Below are positions 60,027 through 64,000 of a stretch of DNA of 64,000 bases, one piece after another. Numbering within the stretch: the first letter of the stretch is position 1; each line of letters opens with the position of its first letter. The notes beneath the pieces were generated by a model. The model saw nothing but the letters and a program-made list of their open reading frames with translations. It did not search any database and had not been told where the DNA came from. The position numbers were made by a program, and so were the translations under genes. This DNA comes from Stercorarius parasiticus (Eukaryota > Chordata > Aves > Charadriiformes > Stercorariidae): NCBI GenBank assembly GCA_013396915.1, contig VWZL01002517.1, positions 1,415,137 through 1,479,136 on the forward strand, given 5' to 3'.

Positions 60027-63000
60027 GAAGAAGAAATCAATATTAAGTATTTTGACTATTAGGAGCCGAAGCAGCACACCATATCTGAAGTCAATGTTTC
60101 CCCACTGAGCTGTACCAGTTGACGACTCCGGCTTAGCAATTGCATTATTGTTATCAAAAACTGTTATTGGCTCTGTGAATCATGTTACTGTCAGGTTACC
60201 CCCTACGAATTAATAGGGTAATAACACCCAGAGCCCAGGAGCGCTGCGGGGGGTGGGATGCGGGATGCTTGCCCAGGCGCTGGGCGGCCGGTGCAGGGAC
60301 CGGGGGCAGAGGCAGCCAGGGTGGCGGCGCGCGGAAGCGATGCCTTTGCTTCTCCTTTCCTTCTCTTTGCTTTTCAATAAGTAAAACTGTTGAAATCGGT
60401 AAGTGGCTGTTAAACGACAAGCAAGAGGCGAGCTTCTTTGCAATGGCAGAGGAAGGCCATGGCAGAGTAACGCAGCCCGTACGATTCTGTACTGAACACG
60501 CTCACAGAGCATCTCCAAAGCCCGTGCAAACCTGCCGGAGGGGCCTGGGCAGACACGAGGATGCTTTTCCTCTCCAGCGACACGGAGGAGTGGGAGCTCT
60601 TCGCTTCCGACTGCTTTTTCAGCAGTTCCCTCTCCGCAGGTGGGAGCCATCCCGGTGCCCCGGGGGGGACGAGCGGGTGCCGCCTGCCGGCAGCGTGTCC
60701 CCTGGTTGGGTGAAATAACCACACATCCAGCTTTCACCCAAGCCGCCTGTGCAAATAACTGCTCAATGATCACCCCCACTGAAGGCTGCAGTATGTAAGT
60801 AGCATTTCATACCCCATAAAATCAAAGTCTCACTTCATTTAACGGTGTCGTTTTTTATCAGCCATAACCCGCTGTACTGGCTGCAGGGCCCTGCCTCAGC
60901 AGCGTGTCGTACGGCCCCCCCATGGCTGGCCCCGCCATCACCCGCACCCAGGGACGGGCAGCTCTGAACAGGAACGTCCCAGTTGTGCAGTGGGTGGCAT
61001 TTTCGAGAGCCCGTAAACACATAAATTTCCCGGGAAGTGGCTGAGTTTAAGCCACTGAAGTGCTTTGGGAACCTCACGTCTATGGAGAGTAAAGAGGAGT
61101 ATCAGCTAATAAAGGGATGTCAGCTGAGAACGGATTTCAGAGAATATTAAATATCACACCAAAAGGTCGGCACCAAAAGGTGCTGAGACTTGAAGGATTC
61201 CCATTCCACAACCGAAGTGGAGTAACAATTCCAGCCTGAGAGCAGAGCCGGTCTCCCCGGGCTCATTTCCCCTCCTTATTAATTTTTCTTTTCTATACCC
61301 ATTCTTTGCTAGTCCGATGGTGAAGGACGGTCAGATAAATGTAATAAAAAGCGCGTATTTGAGGATGATCTTGTGCCTTGTCAGCCTCTTTCACGATGAT
61401 TAGGAAGGAGGTTTAGACAAGATGCAGAGTGAGTTACGTCTGCAGCCGGAGAATAAAAATGATACCGTGGGTAGACTTTTCTTTCGATGATGACGAGAGG
61501 GTCATTGTTCTTCCAGGAAAGAGTGGTTCATGGGTCCTTGCTCAAATTCAATTGCACATTTTCTTCTGCTTTAATTTTCTGCTGCTGATTAAGCTGAACG
61601 TTGCCCGAACGTCTGGAATAGCAGAGAGTCTTACACTTCCCGGTAACTCCCACATCTTCCCAGGGCCGCGGTGGAAGCAGCAGTTTCAGGGTTTTCAGAT
61701 CTTACAGGAAGTAAGCCGCAACTGTCACTTTTTCTTTTTTTCCTACAAAGTTTCTCCATACAATCCCCCACATCAGACTTTCCAAGAGGAGCAGATCTTA
61801 ATTCTTAGTCATAACAGTCCGGATAATTGACCCAGAGACCTCTTCAGTTGCTTCCCCCGTTGCTACAGGCTGCTCCCACCACGCTGGTTCTTCCCAACCT
61901 TTGACTCGTTTTCCTAAATTTAGGGCGGTAAATTGAAAAGTCTGAGGGTTTTTTTTCATCTTTGACTTGTGTTTGGATTTTTTAGGAAGCTGGGAAGGGC
62001 CTCACCTCCCCAAACTTTAACCATCCAGAAGCCAAACATCTAAAAAGTACGTTCTACGATAGACAAGCGAACACCTCCAGGGAATTCATCCTGGAGCAAG
62101 GTCTCCTCGGGGCCCTGTTCCTCCCTGCTGGCCACAGGGTGGTTTGGGCAACCTGTCTGGCTTCTGCAGCTCCGTCCAGTGGAGCTGAATCTTCTCCCTG
62201 GCCCTTTCCAGGCACCTCTGACACCTCTGAGTGCGGAGCGTTAACGCAGCTGCTGCAGGCAGCGCCTCAGAATTCCTTCATTTCACGGGTCTCAATATCC
62301 CTGTAAGAAGCCAGGAGCAGCACTGGTAGAGATGTAGAATACAGGAAACAAAAAACAAGGCTCAGAGAAACTGGAAAAATATCTGCACTTTTCCTACAAA
62401 GTGGTAGATCGGCGAGAACTGGGGTTTAAATCCTCGTTAGCTGAAGTAGCTCTCCTGAATCCCTTATTGATTCACGGCAGCTCAGACTTTTGCACTCTGT
62501 CTTTATGACTAGATTTAGGATAAAGTCTCTCCTCACAACAATCGCTATGACAGCCAGAGTTAGAATAGGGGAGAAAATATCATCAAATACAATAACTGAC
62601 ATTTTCAATTAACCAAGACTTTGCAGAGGAAGAAAGCGGCTTAGAACTGATGGGTCCGCTAGAGAAAATGGGGAAAAAAGCGGAGCTCGTGGTAATAAAA
62701 ATTGTAAGATGCAGCCGGAGAAGCCCAGGTATTAAAAATAAAAGTCATACATAAAAACTAGCAAAAGGAATGATAGGTTGGTCCATATTCCGCCCTCTTT
62801 TGTGTCAAAATAATCATGCGCAGAAGCAGAAAAGGAGACTCCTTCCCTAACGCCTATAGCTGCTGCCTGGAGTGAAACCGCCGTGCACAGCCCCAGCCGC
62901 AGCGGGATAAAATGGTGCAGCTCGGCCCATCTTCATGGCTCTTTGGAAGCGAATAACACCTCGGTTTCTTTTCATTTTTAGCAGCGGGATTTCTGGCACT

Positions 63001-64000
63001 CAGTTAAATTGAGGTATTCGGATCTGCGACCGCAATTAGGTAACTTCAGGAACCATATGGGCAAGGCTATACGCCAGCTAAATGTAATCGCTTTGCCATT
63101 CTGAAAGAGCAATATATGACTTGTATTAGGTTACTAAATTATTAAATATAGTATACTGAGCCGGTTTAGTGCAGGTAAAGGGGTAAAGTAAAATGAAGGG
63201 AGGAGCAAATGATTCACCTATCAGATTCTTCCATCTTCTTTCTTTGCAAACCGGATCCGGGGTGGGGCTCTGTGTGTGGCATCTAAAACACCCTTGAGTT
63301 CAGCTTCTTGGGTGAAAAAGCTAGATGGGATGACCCTAATTCATTCACACTCTTAACCCCTTCTGCTTCCTTCCAGACAAGTTCGTAATTTGAGGAAAGG
63401 GAAGAGGCTGAAGGCACCGCAGGGGAACGGGGGGTGACCCCATTGTCAAAACCTCATTTCTTCCTGAGAAATCGCTGGGGGTGAGAGCCAGAGCCATGGC
63501 CACCTCCAGCCCGAGGGTAGCACAGAGCACAGGCGTCATCGGGGGACCTCAGGGCTGGCCGCGCAGGAGAAGGTCCACTTCCAGGAGGAGGGCTCGCATG
63601 GGAGGAGCTCCCCTCCTGCCTGGGGACTGCAGAGTTGAAACAAGTGATGTCTTTAAAGAAGACCTATTTTTTTGAAAAATGACACTGTGCTCTGCTCTCC
63701 TTGCGGTTCCCGTTTGATGAATTTCTCTTCAAGTAGAAAACCAAGCAGTAGAAGAATTCAAAGCTTCCATTAAAGTTTGCTGCCGGATACATAATTTAGG
63801 GCACGGGCTCACAGGCTGCACACGTGCCCATGGTGGATTTAACGTGCCCCTACAAAGCAGACCTTCTTCCTCCCAAATTACCATTTCCCCATGAGAGGTT
63901 AAATTTATCACAAAGCTGGCCCCAAAGTGCTGAAATACTTGAAGACCACAGAGCGTCCGTCTGTCCCCGGGACCACAAATGTCCGCTGAGGGACCATGCA

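Larger units (their letters stand above)
58379..64000. other. Unique region to the window end
   Basis: Mixed composition. GC-rich patches lie at about 59320-59510 and 60230-60340. AT-rich unique DNA dominates from 61100 onward. It contains the small gap and poly-A at 59949-60026. Open frames (for example 61429-61830) encode no recognised domain. Confidence 0.5.

Noticed and set aside
61150..61185. Direct repeat of CACCAAAAGGT
   Set aside because: Only two short copies; too small to interpret.
61429..61830. 133-codon plus-strand open frame
   Set aside because: Hydrophobic and low-complexity in part, no domain, no supporting splice or start signals, and resembles no known protein.
1..64000. 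tRNA, rRNA, CRISPR arrays, bacterial operons and endogenous retrovirus LTR pairs
   Set aside because: None of the expected signatures was found by reading both strands: no tRNA B-box with a cloverleaf, no regular repeat-spacer array, and no TG...CA long terminal repeats with primer-binding sites. Short or decayed examples could still have been missed by eye.

Overview
This is vertebrate nuclear DNA, almost certainly from a bird. The main diagnostic is a set of CR1 LINE fragments. They are 5'-truncated, carry the ATTCTATGATTCT-type 3' tail, and encode pieces of the CR1 ORF2 C-terminus (for example [11 protein letters not shown]). There are no Alu, B1, L1 or other poly-A-driven SINE families. 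Repeat density is low and most of the window looks single copy. The two runs of N mean it comes from a draft assembly with gaps. Nothing prokaryotic, viral or CRISPR-like is present.

Layout. From 1 to about 46.9 kb the sequence is mostly AT-rich, noncoding, intergenic or intronic DNA. It holds minus-strand CR1 copies at 366-690, 1091-1562, 19491-20010 and 21091-21680, and a plus-strand copy at 35248-35890. Two much older, heavily decayed CR1-type fragments lie on the plus strand at about 27390-28130 and 39930-40190. From about 46.9 kb the composition shifts towards GC. A strong CpG island at about 47.94-48.96 kb, interrupted by a 356-base assembly gap, marks the change and is the best candidate for a promoter. 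The right part (49-64 kb) is a mosaic of GC-rich patches and AT-rich stretches. It carries two more CR1 fragments (54830-55136 plus, 58262-58378 minus), short tandem repeats, and a second small gap next to poly-A at 59949-60026.

Genes. I could not identify any protein-coding gene with confidence. The open reading frames are short, unrecognisable and usually open on both strands in GC-rich patches, or they are remnants of CR1 ORF2, or they run through Ns. A few segments have plausible splice signals around an open frame. They are given only as candidates under findings: 23458-23670 plus, 26686-26802 plus, 37930-38130 minus, and 36935-37267 on either strand. If the CpG island is a promoter, its transcript could run either way. 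The sequence alone does not settle the direction.

Most notable. Two CR1 copies about 15 kb apart in opposite orientation are almost identical over roughly 330 bases. One of them carries an internal deletion whose junction is a perfect small palindrome. A pair of overlapping, mutually exclusive hairpins lies at 22931-22972. A 21-base minisatellite sits at the edge of the CpG island. I found no evidence for a new multi-gene system.
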